From positions 1,860,001 through 1,924,000 of the forward strand of contig JAQOTA010000069.1 in the NCBI GenBank assembly GCA_029532415.1: a stretch of DNA of 64,000 nucleotides. Direction: 5' to 3'. Within the stretch, counting starts at the first letter, position 1; the number at the start of each line of letters is the position of its first letter. The translations under genes were made by a program, and so were the position numbers. Below are positions 46,437-58,222 of this stretch, piece after piece. Source of the stretch: Marasmius tenuissimus (taxonomy: Eukaryota; Basidiomycota; Agaricomycetes; Agaricales; Marasmiaceae). The notes under the pieces are model-generated. The model saw only the letters and a program-made list of their open reading frames with translations, did no database searches and was not told the DNA's origin.

Positions 46437-47201
46437 TTTGGGCGTTCGATGAGTTGAGTTGAGTAGGAAAGAGGTGAAGTCGGAGTGGAATTGTGATTAC
46501 TCGTACATATACCGTCCGAATTTTATAGCATAAGTTGTCGGCGATCGACGATTACTGAGAGTAAAGTTTGAAAGCGGTTTGAGCGCGGCCTCGGTGGAGG
46601 AAATACATACTAAGCAGTGTTGTATGAACCCCGGCCGTGCAGTCTCCGTCGAAATCTATCATTTGTTCTCTTCCAAGGAGCGCGTCGATTACGTTCTAGA
46701 ATAGATATTAGGTCAATCTGGGCTATGTAGATTGCGTCGTAGCATGATAAAAATCCTGGAAACGTGGATAGACTAGGACGGCCGCCCAAAACGAGTAAAA
46801 GCCGCTGGCAAAGAATTCAATCATCCCTGGCACTGACAAATACGGAATTGTCATGCTATCTCACCGTCAGTACTTAAGCAATCGGCGTGGCATATCACTT
46901 TTGTACAAAACCGATATCGCTCCTCGTTCATGGTAGAGGGTAGAGTCAGAAATGCCGCGCGTCGAGATTCCCACACTGGCTACACGTGTTCGCGTCTCCA
47001 CCTATAAATAATAGCCAGCTGTCGTGTTCAATCTATGCTAAATTACAGAGGATCTATCAATAAAGCGTACTTATGAGAAGGTTTCGTGGGTGTATGAGCG
47101 TAGTATTGAAGTGGTTATTACCACTGTGTAACAAAAGATATGTAGTGGGAGCGGAGCCTGTAGAAGCGAGGCCACAAACCGGAAGCATGGGAGATTGAGT
47201 A
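46437..47201. other. Intergenic stretch with no supported gene
   Basis: Contains the GST promoter side (tacatatac near 46504) and otherwise only short frames. Confidence 0.35.
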
Positions 47202-49823
47202 TCATGCTGAATCTAATTGGCGCGGAGGAGTTGACGGGAGGTGGTGTCGTAACCTCGGGGGAGGTGAAACTGGCGCTGGAACCTGAGGGACGGCGACTGT
47301 CTCAGGGAAGAGATGCCTTTGTTCCTCTACAATCAACTGACTATCGGGTTCGAGTTGCTGTTCCACGTTCAGCTCTTGCTCGAATTGTGATAAGCGCGAA
47401 CGAAGTTCAGCGTTCTCTTCTCTGAGTTTTTGGGAGTTTTGCTGCTCTTCTTCGAGTGCGGTGAGCAGGGCCTCGGCTTTCCCCTTGATCGATGCTAGAT
47501 CCGCTGCTTCACCGTTGGGGTAAAAGCTCAAGCCCTGTGGATTGAAGTCGTCAACGGGAATCATTGCACCAGCCGCACCAGCAGGTGGATGGGCACTGGA
47601 GTTCGGTATGTGGAGCGATTCAACGTCGAGCTGGGAAGACATGCGGCGTATGGATGCAGCCACAGATTTGGCTGCACGATGACCGACAATACCGACGTTT
47701 CGAAGGAACAAGATGGCGAGTAGAGCAGCTACGAATACGCCGTTGGTCGGAGCCCGGTACTTTAACATACTGAAAGGACTACTCACCAGAGATAGCAAAA
47801 GCGAAATTGGTCCACTGAGCTGCACGATAACTCTTCAAAACCTCAGGTCTCGGCGCCTCTTCTGGATTGTTACTTCCGGTGTTCGATATGAGGAGCCTAT
47901 TGAAGACCACGGTACCGATCGATATACCGATACTGGTACCGAGCTGCTGCATGCACTGAAACACCGCGCCAGCGACGCTTTGTTCATGCGGCGGGGTGAC
48001 CTTGGCTATGAACAGCGTGCCACTCGCCATGACGAAATCCGCCCCGAGGACAGCTAATACTGCAGCCGGGAATCCAAAGGCCCAGTAAGTAGCATCGACG
48101 TCTATGACGGCAAGTAGTAGACAAGCTACGGAGGAACCGATAGTTCCAACAGCCATGAGAGCAACGAGGGGGAGCCGGGAGATGACGAGGGCAACGACCA
48201 CATTGCAGAGGATACCGGAAACGAAGGAGGGAATGAGCCGGGTGACTGTTCCAACAGCATCATAATGCTGATAGTTCTGGTAGAATAGCTGGAAGTAAAG
48301 CATGCTCAGTCGAAATACAACGAGTTGTAGGCAAGGATTGAACATACCACGGTCCAGTACTGCCAACCTAAGAAACCACAAGAGAGGAGAAACTGGATTG
48401 CCATCGCGACGGCTACTTTCCCGTTTGCTCTCGACCACAAGCTGACCCTCATCAACGGAGGGGGTGTAGGAATCCATGCACTTCGAGGGGGAGAGCGTCT
48501 AGCATCTTGGATTTGTTCTAGGAACCACTGCCAAAACACGAAGACCACGATGAGAGCAACGCCGACAACGAGCAGGGCAATGATATCTAGGAGCATTTCA
48601 GCACGGCTAATTATGCGGCATGGATGAACTCACAAGAGGTACCCCACTGCGATGGTTTCGCGACTTCACCTTGTCCCAGTACGAATACAATAAGGGTAAA
48701 TCCAGCTGTTGAAAGGAATGCTCCAACCCAATCAGTTCGTCTGTCCTTTTCCGTTGACGGCAGGTCTTTATCGAAGGCGATCACACCCAACACCAGTGAT
48801 GCAGCTGTCAGACCCTAAGCAACGTTTCAGTCAACTGGGAGGTCAAAGGCTAAATCAATGAGGCTTACTGTAGCGAACCAAAATACCGCCCGCCACGACG
48901 TGCTGTGAAATCGAAGAGACCGAGTCAGTACTCCTTACGTAGGAGACGTGAGGAAAGGTTACCTAGTATGCTCAATCAGCACACCACCGAGAGCCGTGCC
49001 GAAGGCTCCACCAACGGGAGCTCCCGCTGCAAAAGATGCGAATGCAACAGATCGAATTTGCGACGGAGGAAAAGTTTCCGCGAGAATTCCAAGCTAGAGA
49101 GTTTAGGTCAGACGGGAGGGCAAGAGGAGAATGGGGAATGAAACGACCCACACTAGCAGGAATTGTGGCAGAAGCGCCGACGCCCTGAAAACCACGAAGA
49201 ATACTCAAGAGGATTGGGTCTGGATGCATACGTTGCCAGCTAGATACGTCACGGAACTCATGCAAGACGCACCATTACTGCAGCCACAACCGATGGTGAA
49301 CGCAAGCATCCAAAAACTCCCGATTACGAATACCAGTTTGCGCCCATAAAGATCTGCTAAACGACCGAAGAGAAGGAGAAGACAGCCCTGCACGAAGAAA
49401 AGAGGAGGTCGGCCACCATTATCGGAAATGAATCACAAGGGTGCGGCTCACAGCACTAAGGGGATAAGCCGACATGACCCATATGAGTTCAGATTCTGGA
49501 ACTCCAAACTCTCGCTGCATAGTGGGTATTGCGATAGCAGGACTTGCAGCGTTCGCAGTCTATCAAACGAACCGATCAGTGCTTGACCCCTTCAGTGATT
49601 TGAGGGGATGGATACGAACATTGGCCATCATTGCAAGCGTCGTTGCAGCGATCACAGCCAATGAAGAGAGCAAACTCCTTGCTCTGGAGGCATAGACGTC
49701 TTGTACAACGGAAGTTTCCATGGGAGAGTCGTGAAAGTCATTCTTGACAGGTTGAACGATCACAGTCCCTTCGTTGGAGGTTCTCTTCTTGTAAGTCTTG
49801 CTGTCTCGTTTGGTGTCGTTCAT
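47202..49823 (-). CDS. ATR1-like MFS transporter with C-terminal coiled-coil tail, copy 1
   Basis: Ten exons: 49823-49620, 49559-49452, 49387-49273, 49219-49152, 49093-48963, 48902-48869, 48814-48634, 48586-48348, 48288-47787 and 47728-47202; 702 residues. The transporter core has NAASPAIAIPTMQREFGV, ELIWVMSAYPLSAG, motif A LFGRLADLYGRK, LRGFQGVGASATI, motif C GAPVGGAFGTALGG, and the IDKD-like block AFDKDLPSTEKDRRTDWVGAF. This matches the 14-helix fungal family that includes aminotriazole/boron exporters. After the last helix (ALLAILFLRNVGIVG) comes a cytosolic tail of about 155 residues with a heptad stretch LTALEEEQQNSQKLREENAE and a Pro-rich end (VPAPVSPPPRLR). All exon lengths up to exon 8 equal those of copy 2. 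Confidence 0.88.
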
Positions 49824-50779
49824 GGCTGGAGAGACTTCGTGAGGAAGAGGATGTATCGGAGGACACTCCTCACTTTTTATCGTATAGGGCGGTATTAATA
49901 GATGTCGAGAGATCAGCCCCGCCGCGTCCGGAAGAGCTGACAGACATAGCAGTGATAGTTTTTTCCCCTGCCCGCCCGTGTAGCTTGCGGAGCGAACATC
50001 GAAATCCTCACTTAAGCCTTGGCAGGTCCTTGACACCTCCGGAGCTGATCGCTAGTCGTCACTACCCATTTTCCAAGCCTGTATTGGCAGATACCGCAAT
50101 GTCTCGATGGATTCACGGAAAATGCGGGCCCCAAATCATGTACAGTGTACTTATCCCGAGGGTCGTGGGCGAGATGCTAATAGCAGAACAATCCGTCACA
50201 TATCGCCAGGAGGTGTGATAGGCTTGGTGACTAACGAAGTGGGGAGACATGACTAACGGCCATGAAGCCTGAGAGGCTTGAGCGCGAAAGGGGAATGGTC
50301 GAGCGTTGGCATCGGTAGATGGGCGGCTGCATATCAATCGTGACGCATGACGTAGTGACCAAGGACGGGATAATGATCGTTGACGTTGATCGATGATCTT
50401 TAATTAGTGTCCTGTTCAATGTAGTCTGTCTCGAGCTCAGTAGATGAGTGACAACGCTCAGGATAATGAAATAGAGTAACATACATTGCAGTGATATCCA
50501 CCGCACATTAGACACACGGCTTGACCGGTGACCTCCGGACCTCCCTCTATAACACTACTATTCACTGGGATGGCAACGAGTCAGCTAGACTTTTCCTTCT
50601 CCTCCACTTGGCCAGTCTCCACGCTCTTAACATCTTCTTGATGCTTCAAAAACAGTTCATTAGTTTCGTGTAGGTATAGAGGCAGTAATGTCGCGGTGTT
50701 TATCACAATGATGCAAGAAAAATACGTAGAAAACTCGCTACGAAAGACCACTGAGCATATGCGCGATTGGGACAACATG
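49824..50779. other. Upstream region of MFS copy 1, homologous to that of copy 2
   Basis: Apart from the DUS1 relic, short blocks match 53.75-54.55 kb in the same order, for example tcgatggattcacggaaa (about 50106) with tcgaggaatccacggaaa (about 54132), and ccaaggacgggat (about 50358) with tcaaggacgggat (about 54415). No gene is seen. Confidence 0.55.
50512..50628 (-). pseudogene. Stranded 3' end of the DUS1 gene
   Basis: The plus strand reads cacacggcttgacc...ctgggatggcaacgagt...cttttccttctcctccacttggcca. This parallels 54571-54680, the last codons of DUS1 (cacacagcttgaccc...ctgggatgacaacggg...ccttttccttcactttgcca). The rest of DUS1 is absent. It lies 5' of copy 1 of the MFS pair exactly as DUS1 lies 5' of copy 2, so it marks the edge of a tandem duplication. 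Confidence 0.75.
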
Positions 50780-53678
50780 TCAATTCTGAGGAATTCCTGG
50801 AGGAGTTGATGGGAGGTGAGGCCGTAACCTCGGAGGAGGTGAAACGGGCGCTGGAACCTGAGGAACTGGACATGTTTCGGGAGGTGGATATCTCTGCTCT
50901 TCCACAATCGACTGACGATAAGACTCGAGTTGCTGCTCCACGTTCAGAGGTTGCGGAACGGCCCGTCTGCTGTTACTGTGTCTGAGCTCAGGGTTCGACG
51001 TCATGCTGGCGTGCCTCGAAAGGCTCAACAATCTCTCCAAGCCCATCCCCAAAGAGTCGTCCATCTTCTTCAACTCTCCTTCAACCCTCGACAACCTTTC
51101 CTTGAGCTCACCGTTCTCGTCTTTCAGTATCTCCCGGGTATCCCTCTTCCGTTTCCTCAGCAATATCCGAAGCTCGTCGCCGACCTGGCCATCCAACTTG
51201 CTCAACTCCTGCTCGAACTGCGACAAGCGCGAACGAAGTTCAGCATTTTCTGCTCTGAGCTTCTGAGAGTTTTGCTGCTCTTCTTCGAGTGCAGAGAGCA
51301 AAGTCTCGGTTTTCCCCCTGATTGGCGCCAGATCCAGCACTTCGCCCTCGTAGAAGCTCGAGTTCCTGGGTTCAAGGCTGCCAACGGGAATCATTGCACC
51401 GGCCGCACCAGCAGGTGGATGGGCACTGGAGCTCGGTATGTGGAGGGATTCAACGTCGAATTGGGAAGACATGCGGCGGATGGACTCTGCCACAGATTTG
51501 ACTGCACGATGACCGACAATGCCGACGTTTCGAAGGAACAAGATGGCGAGCAAGGCAGCTATTGAGGCACCGTTAGCCAGAGCCGCTACTTTGACAGAAA
51601 AAAAGGTTCACTCACCAGAAATGGCAAAAGCGAAATTGGTCCACTGAGCTGCACGATAGCTTTTCAACTCCGCATCTCTCGGTGGCGGGATGACACCCCC
51701 AGCGTTTTTCGTAAGAAGCCTGTTGAAGACAACGGTCCCGATTGTTACACCGATACTGGTACCGAGCTGTTGCATGCACTGAAATACCGCACCAGCGACA
51801 CTTTGCTCGTGTGATGGGGTGACCTTGGCTATGAACAGCGTACCGCTGGACATCACGAAGTCTGATCCAAGAACAGCCAATATTGCACCTGGGAATCCAA
51901 AGGCCCAATAAGTGGCGTCGACGTCTATGACGGCGAATAGTAGACAAGCTACGGAAGTACCGACGGTTCCAACAGCCATGAGAATGACGAGGGGGAGCCG
52001 GCCGATGACGAGGGCAACGATCACATTGCAAAGGACACCGGAGATGAAGCCGGGAATGAGCCGGATGATTGTTCCGACAGCATCATAATGTTGATAGTTC
52101 TGGAAGAACAGCTGGAAGTAGAGCATGGTCAGTTGAGATGCAACGCGTTGTAGACAAGGATTGAACATACAATAACCCAGTACTGCCAACCTAAGAAACC
52201 AGCGGAGAGGAGGAATTGGATTACCATCACAACGGCTACTTTTCCTTTTGCTCTCGACCACAAGCTGACCCTCATCAACGGAGGGGGTGTAGGAATCCAT
52301 GCACTTCGAGGGGGAGAGCGCCTAGCATCTTGTATTTGTTCTAGGAACCACTGCCAAAACACGAAGGCCACGATGAGAGCAACGCCGACGACGAGCAGGG
52401 CAATGATATCTGGGAGCATTTCAGCATGGCTAATTATGATGCGGCATGAATCAACTTACAAGAGGTACCCCACTCTGATGGTTTCGCGACTTCACCTTGT
52501 CCTAGTACGAATACAACAAGGGTGAATCCGGCTGTTGAAAGGAATGCTCCAACCCAATCAGTTCGTCTGTCCTTTTCCGTTGACGGCGGATCTTTATCGA
52601 AGGCGAGCACACCCAACACCAGCGATACAGCTGTCAGACCCTAAGCAACGTTTCAGTCAATTGGGCTGTGAAAAGCTGTGAGTGACGAGGCTTACCGTAG
52701 CGAACCAAAATACCGCCCGCCATGTTGTCCTGTAGAAATGAAGAGATGCAGTCAATATTCAACACCCTTCCCGACGTCAATGGTAGGTCCCGTGAGGAAA
52801 GCTTACTTGGTATGCTCAGTCAGCACACCACCAAGAATTGTTCCGAATCCTGCACCGACGGGAGCTCCCGCTGCGAAAGATGCGAATGCAACAGATCGTA
52901 ATTGTGATGGAGGAAAAGTTTCCGCGAGAAGTCCGAGCTGGAGAGACTCGTTCAGACGGGAAAGCAGGAGGAAAATGAGGAGTGAAATGACCTACACTGG
53001 CAGGAATGGTGGCGGAGACCCCGACACCCTGTAAACCACGAAGAATACTCAAGACCATCGCGTCTAAACAAGTATCTTGTTAGATTGGCTTTAGCAATCT
53101 GAGCTAAACAGAACCACACCGTTACTGCAGCCACAACCGATGGTAAGACCAAGCACCCATATGCTTCCGATCACGAATACCCGTTTGCGCCCATACAGAT
53201 CCGCAAGTCGACCACAGAGAAGGAGAAGACAGCCCTAAGTAGGGATTGGGAGAGCGTTGGTCGCCGAATGGGAGTGTATTACAATGGCACCACTTACAGC
53301 GCTCAGGGGATAAGCCGACATGACCCATATGAGGTCGGTCTCCGCCACACCAAACTCCCTCTGCATGGTGGGTAGGGCGATAGCGGGACTGGCAGCATTC
53401 GCGGTCTGCAAGGCGTACAAGCGGAGTAATGAGCTAAGGTCGTCTTCAGTAATCAGAGGGGAACGAAAACATACATTCGCCATCATCGCGAAAGTTGTCG
53501 CAGCAATAACAGCCACCGATGACAGTAAACTCCGAGGCCGAGGCACATGGGGGTTTTGTGCCACAGAAGTTTCCTTGGGAGAGTCGTCATAGTCGTGCTC
53601 GACGGGCTGCACAGTTACAGTCCCTTCGTTGGAATTTCTCTTCTCGAATGACTTGCTGCCCCGTTTTGCATCGTCCAT
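50780..53678 (-). CDS. ATR1-like MFS transporter with longer coiled-coil tail, copy 2
   Basis: Ten exons: 53678-53475, 53405-53298, 53234-53120, 53063-52996, 52937-52807, 52729-52696, 52640-52460, 52409-52171, 52111-51616 and 51558-50780; 784 residues. The first eight exons equal copy 1 base for base in length, and the core motifs are the same (NAASPAIALPTMQREFGV, LFGRLADLYGRK, FDKDPPSTEKDRRTDW). The tail is about 80 residues longer: between FEQEL and NVEQQLE it contains an extra charged heptad region (KDENGELKERLSRVEGELKK) and a Ser/Arg segment that copy 1 lacks. A coiled coil on an MFS exporter is unusual and may mediate oligomerisation or a partner interaction (inference). Confidence 0.88.
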
Positions 53679-54555
53679 GGCTCCAGGAGACGTGGCGGAA
53701 AAAGAACGAGAGCAACATCAAAGCGCGGGTTCTCCTTTTTGTATGGAGATAGAGGGTAGGATAAAAATATATGTTGGAATCATGCACGGGAAGGTATCTC
53801 GATGTGTACCTGATTTGGTTTCGCTGACATACCATGCATAATTCGATGTACGCGATGGACTCCGAGGAGAGAGGAGGCAACAGAAAGGAAGTGAACGACG
53901 AATAGGCCGCTTAAGACGAATGACAGTTCAGCACACCAAAAGGGCTGATGATCTACCCAACAACTATAGAGTTTCCCGCCCGTGGAGCCTCCGGCAGAAT
54001 ACACTTGTTCAATTCGCATAAAATATCGCTAGTTTTTGCCTCGACAGTTCTGGGGCTGGTGTTCATTGGCCACCGCCCGTTTTCCCGAAAGTCGAAACCC
54101 GCACCAGCGAATACTGCACTATATTGAGAGATCGAGGAATCCACGGAAATTTGAGGCTCTATGTCATGCATCATCTTCTCCCGGAGAGACAACACAAGTA
54201 GATGGCCAGGTGCAAGATCCATATACGATTCCCCCGCGCTGTCCAAGATGAATGGGCAATGAATGCATATGACTGCTGGCCGCTCGACTAGTTGTACGAG
54301 AAGAAGATGACTAATGTCTATAGAGGCCTGAATGGTTGAGCGGCGAAAAAGGAATAGTCGTGTGGTAGTGGATATACGGGCGGTTGTGAATCAATTGCTT
54401 CGTGCAACGTGGCGATCAAGGACGGGATTTCCAAACGACTTCTTGTACAGCCAACGAGGTATGAATGAACATAGTCTCTGTTTTTGTAACATGGGCAATG
54501 AATGACAGCATGAGATTAACCATTAATAATAACATACTTGGATAGTCAGCGCGTA
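53679..54555. other. Region between MFS copy 2 and DUS1
   Basis: A minus-strand frame of 89 codons (54222-53953, starting MDLAPGHLLVLSLREKMM) has no recognised domain and is not preserved in the homologous interval 5' of copy 1, so it is not called as a gene. It contains the promoter of copy 2. Confidence 0.35.
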
Positions 54556-56236
54556 TTACGCACACAGCTTGACCCGCTTCCCCACATCCTCCAAAACTGT
54601 TTCCGGATCACCACTCCTCTTTGCTGGGATGACAACGGGTTGATCAACCGCATCCTTTTCCTTCACTTTGCCATTACCCACACCTCTGACGTACGGCTGC
54701 GCCAACCAATGAGGCAATACCCTCAAGCCAGTCTTCTCGTCCACTTCAACGAGCTCCTCTAGTGTCTTTCCGGATAATGATCCCTCCTTACGAGCCTTAT
54801 CCATCCTGACCTTCATCTCTCGACACACAGAGACATACTCCCGGATAGGAGAATCCTCATCCGCGATGCCTCGCCCTCGCCCTCGTTCCCAAGCCTTTTG
54901 GTCGACTTTGGCTCTACCTAAACGTTCCCGCAGGTCTGTTTCTCTCGACAGCGCGGGTCGCATGATTTTGAAGAGGTGACCTTTGATGGCGCTGATGGCA
55001 GTCCTCGTACGAAGCGAGTGAGCAATTTCCAGATATTCGAGTGCAAGGTCGGCATGATTGGGGTGGGTGAGGGGTGTTATGGGTGTTATTGACGAGCTGG
55101 ATGCGGAGGATGTTGAGGGTGTCTCTTCAGTGGCGGGGGAGACTGCAGACACGAGGCCATTGAACAAGGCGACGTTGTATAGCTGGCCCTCAGCGCTCAT
55201 AACGCCGTCGCACCCCGTTTCTTCTAGACATCGTTGAATATCGGATTGGAAGAGGATGTTGCCGTTGGCAAGAACAGGAACAGAGACAGCTTCTTTGACC
55301 GCGCGAATCTTCGACCAGTCAGCTAATCCCTGAAAAATCGTTGGCGGTGAGTCAGTACAAGATCCTGTAGTGGGTTATAGGACCACCCACGGCGTTCTGT
55401 CCTCTCTGCTCCCTCAATCTCCCGTGGCATGTCAAAATCTGTGCTCCAGCACGTTCGAGCATCTTGGCATACTCGACCGTCTTTTCGACTGTTGGAAACA
55501 CCCTAAACTTGGCGGTGACAGGGATTGAGAGATTTTCATGCAAGATGTTGACTGTCAACAGTCAATACCGGTCGGAACGGCTCGAAAGGATACGCACTCA
55601 GACGATACACTAAATCCCAATCATCCATCAGAAACGCCCCGTATTTGCCCTTCTTCGCGATATCTTGAGGGCAACCCAAGTTGATGTCGACAGCATCACA
55701 ATGACCCTCGAGGTCCTTGGCTGCTTTTAAAAGCTTCTCCGGATCGTTTCCGCAGAATTGGATGATGAGCGGCCTATCGCCTTCAAGGCTACCTTCTTCA
55801 CCAGAGGCGATATCGAAAGCTCCGACACGGTATGATTGATGCTTCTGCTCTGTCCACATCTGGCTCAAAAAGTCAGTATTTGCTCGTCGAGAAACAGTCA
55901 TCTGACGTGCCTTCGCATTGATCATGGGTGTATAGATGAGCTGAGCCCCGTATCTTCTACTCAGACGCCTCCATGCCTTTGGAATCGAGTATTGGTAATG
56001 TTTGCGATGAAACAAAGGCCGGGTGGGGACACACCTACCAGCTCGCTCTGATCCACCATTGGCGCGACGACATATTTCGGACTCCCTAGTACTTCACGGT
56101 AGAACTCGTAGCCTGCAAGTTTTTTCCTCGTCTCTGAAGCGGCAGCCATCCCCTGAAAGAGTGTGAAAAGGGAGCGGAATCGATTGAGTGAAGACAGGGT
56201 TGTATGAGCACGATTGTTGAGTGAGGGCCTAAACAT
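54556..56236 (-). CDS. DUS1: tRNA-dihydrouridine synthase, Dus1 type
   Basis: Exons are 56236-56039, 55976-55598, 55551-55391 and 55329-54556; the product is 503 residues. The flavin-binding TIM barrel has [36 protein letters not shown], the catalytic-Cys block [62 protein letters not shown] and [19 protein letters not shown]. The C-terminal extension carries a basic end ([19 protein letters not shown]). The enzyme reduces uridine 16/17 of cytosolic tRNAs using NADPH and FMN (family knowledge). The first ATG adds a 29-residue Arg/Ser/Leu-rich leader that could target mitochondria. A second ATG at 56149-56147 ([10 protein letters not shown]) would give the cytosolic form. Its 3' end has been copied to 50.5 kb. 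Confidence 0.95.
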
Positions 56237-57150
56237 AATTCAGCCAAACAGTCAAGCTTTCTAGCAGAAAGAACTTACCGGAAAGTTCGAAGGACAAATA
56301 GGACGGAATTGTATTCGAACGTCCCTGCACAATAGGAGGTTCAGGGCAAAGAAATTTCTTGTTTGGTCATGTATCGCGGAATGACTGGCAAGCCACCGGC
56401 CCGCAGGGCCGTCCGTGGTTTGCAAACTGCCGCCACCACCAATCCCTTCGTTCAGCAGGCTGCAATCCTTCTCCTCCTTACTCTCCAATTAATCGCTTGG
56501 AAAACAATATCTGGAGGACTTACATGTGTTGAGCACCCCGGAAGCTATCCAAAATACCATTTTTGGGAGTTTAGTTGACCATGGTGAGCGATTAAATCCT
56601 ATCTTCAGTGAAACCACACTCCAATACCGGTAGTCCTCTACGAGCTCTGAGGTACAAGGGTCAATATGTCGCAAAAATATATCACAGCACGACTCTATGA
56701 TTTATGTAAATGGACCTCAAGTCCTCACGCATATCGGACAACGGTCACTTTCTTCCCCCCATTCCGTGAGCCTTCCCAAGCTTTCCCAAGCTTCAGGTCT
56801 CGGGACTCTGGGTCCCGTGTACTCAGCCATTCAAATATTCCAGCGGTCTCTTCTTTCAAGCCCTCTGACTGACGTTACTTTGATTTGAGAACGGAAAAAT
56901 GACTCGTCAACCTCACCGTCCTGAACACTCCAGGACTACGCGTCCCATTTTTGTAAGTAAAGCTCACAGGAACACCCTTCCTCGAGAAATGTTATCTTCG
57001 GATCATCATTCTTCGAATGACCTCTCGCGATACCAAGAATAATCGCGTCGGGCATAAAAACCGTGTCTCCCAATCTTTTCTACCAAGTATCGTGCCCTGT
57101 TCATTTCTCCTCGTCGAAACGAACTCAACGACCACAGCTAGTGACTCACT
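56237..57150. other. Intergenic stretch with no supported gene
   Basis: Divergent promoter space of DUS1 and the acetate-transporter-like gene, containing short unrelated frames and a small direct repeat ctttcccaagctttcccaag near 56770-56790. Confidence 0.35.
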
Positions 57151-58083
57151 ATGTCATCCCCTTCCGAAGCCATTGACAGAGATAAGCAGCGCGTTGAGGA
57201 ATACGAGTACAGTCCGAACGCCGATCCAGTTTCTTACCAAAGGTACCCTACGAACATCGCTAATCCTGGCCCTGCGTGAGTGCTTTCTTGACGGTCGCTC
57301 TGCTGACGTTTAGTGACTGACTGCCTACTATACAGTGGAACCTTGTCCTTCGGAGCCACCATTTTTATACTTTCTCTCTACAATCTCAACGCCCGTGGGG
57401 TCCACGCCCCCAACCTTGTCGTTGGCATGGCTATCTTCGCTGGAGGACTCACACAGTTCATAGCGGGGATGTGGGAGTTCCCCAGAGGAAACGTGTTTGG
57501 TGCCACATGTGAGACCTCGCGCCGTTTGTCGAGAACTCTGGCTGATAAGCCCTCAATCCAGCTTTCGCGTCTTACGGTGCTTTCTGGCTTTCTTATGCAA
57601 CGATCAATATCCCAGCTTCAGGCATCATAGCTTCCTTCTCGACCGAGGAAGAGTTTCACAACGCCCAGGGTATCTATCTAGCTACTTGGACCATCATAAG
57701 CGTATTCTTCTTGTAAGTCGCCTTCCGACTCGTGGTACTCTCCATACTCACATCCAACCGTCAGGCTCGCTGTCATCCGAAGACATATAGCCTTTTCTAT
57801 TGTGTACCTATGTGCCATCCTCGCGTTCGCCTTGCTTAGCGCCACTGAGTTCACGGGTAGCATCAAGTACGTCTAAATTTCATATTCCATTCCAGATATC
57901 ATATGTACTGATGGCCCCCTCAATTTCAACGTACTTACGCGCTGTAGGTGCCAGAAGGCGGGTGGCGTATTTGGCCTCTGCACGGGGCTAGTGGCGTGGT
58001 ATATTGGAGTTAGCCAGTTGCTTGCCGCCGAGCCTAAGCCAATTTTGAGAAGTGTGCCACTCGGCGTACTTCACAAGGTTTGA
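57151..58083 (+). CDS. GPR1/FUN34/YaaH family membrane protein (acetate/succinate transporter type)
   Basis: Exons are 57151-57275, 57336-57508, 57562-57712, 57765-57866 and 57948-58083; the product is 228 residues with six hydrophobic segments. After a hydrophilic N-terminus come the family signature NPGPAGTLSFGATIFILS, then GMAIFAGGLTQFIAGMWEF, NVFGATSFASYGAFWLSYA, ATWTIISVFFLAVIRR, and ALLSATEF. These residues line the hexameric acetate channel in characterised relatives (family knowledge). In fungi these proteins move acetate or ammonium and act during carbon shifts or sporulation. The start follows directly on a pyrimidine-rich leader, and no earlier in-frame ATG exists. Confidence 0.92.
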
Positions 58084-58222
58084 GGAAACAGGAACAAAAA
58101 AGAATGAGATGAGGGGTGTGCCGTGAAAAAATACACGTTAACTTCTACTTACCTACAAGGAGCTTCCGAATTGCACCATGATATCCACATTTAACCCCCT
58201 AAGATTGCCTCAGGCTATAGAA

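Noticed and set aside
50930..51565. 211-codon plus-strand frame
   Set aside because: Antisense to the coiled-coil tail exon of MFS copy 2, with no independent support.
53953..54222. 89-codon minus-strand frame (MDLAPGHLLVLSL...) between MFS copy 2 and DUS1
   Set aside because: There is no domain, and the homologous interval upstream of MFS copy 1 does not keep the frame.
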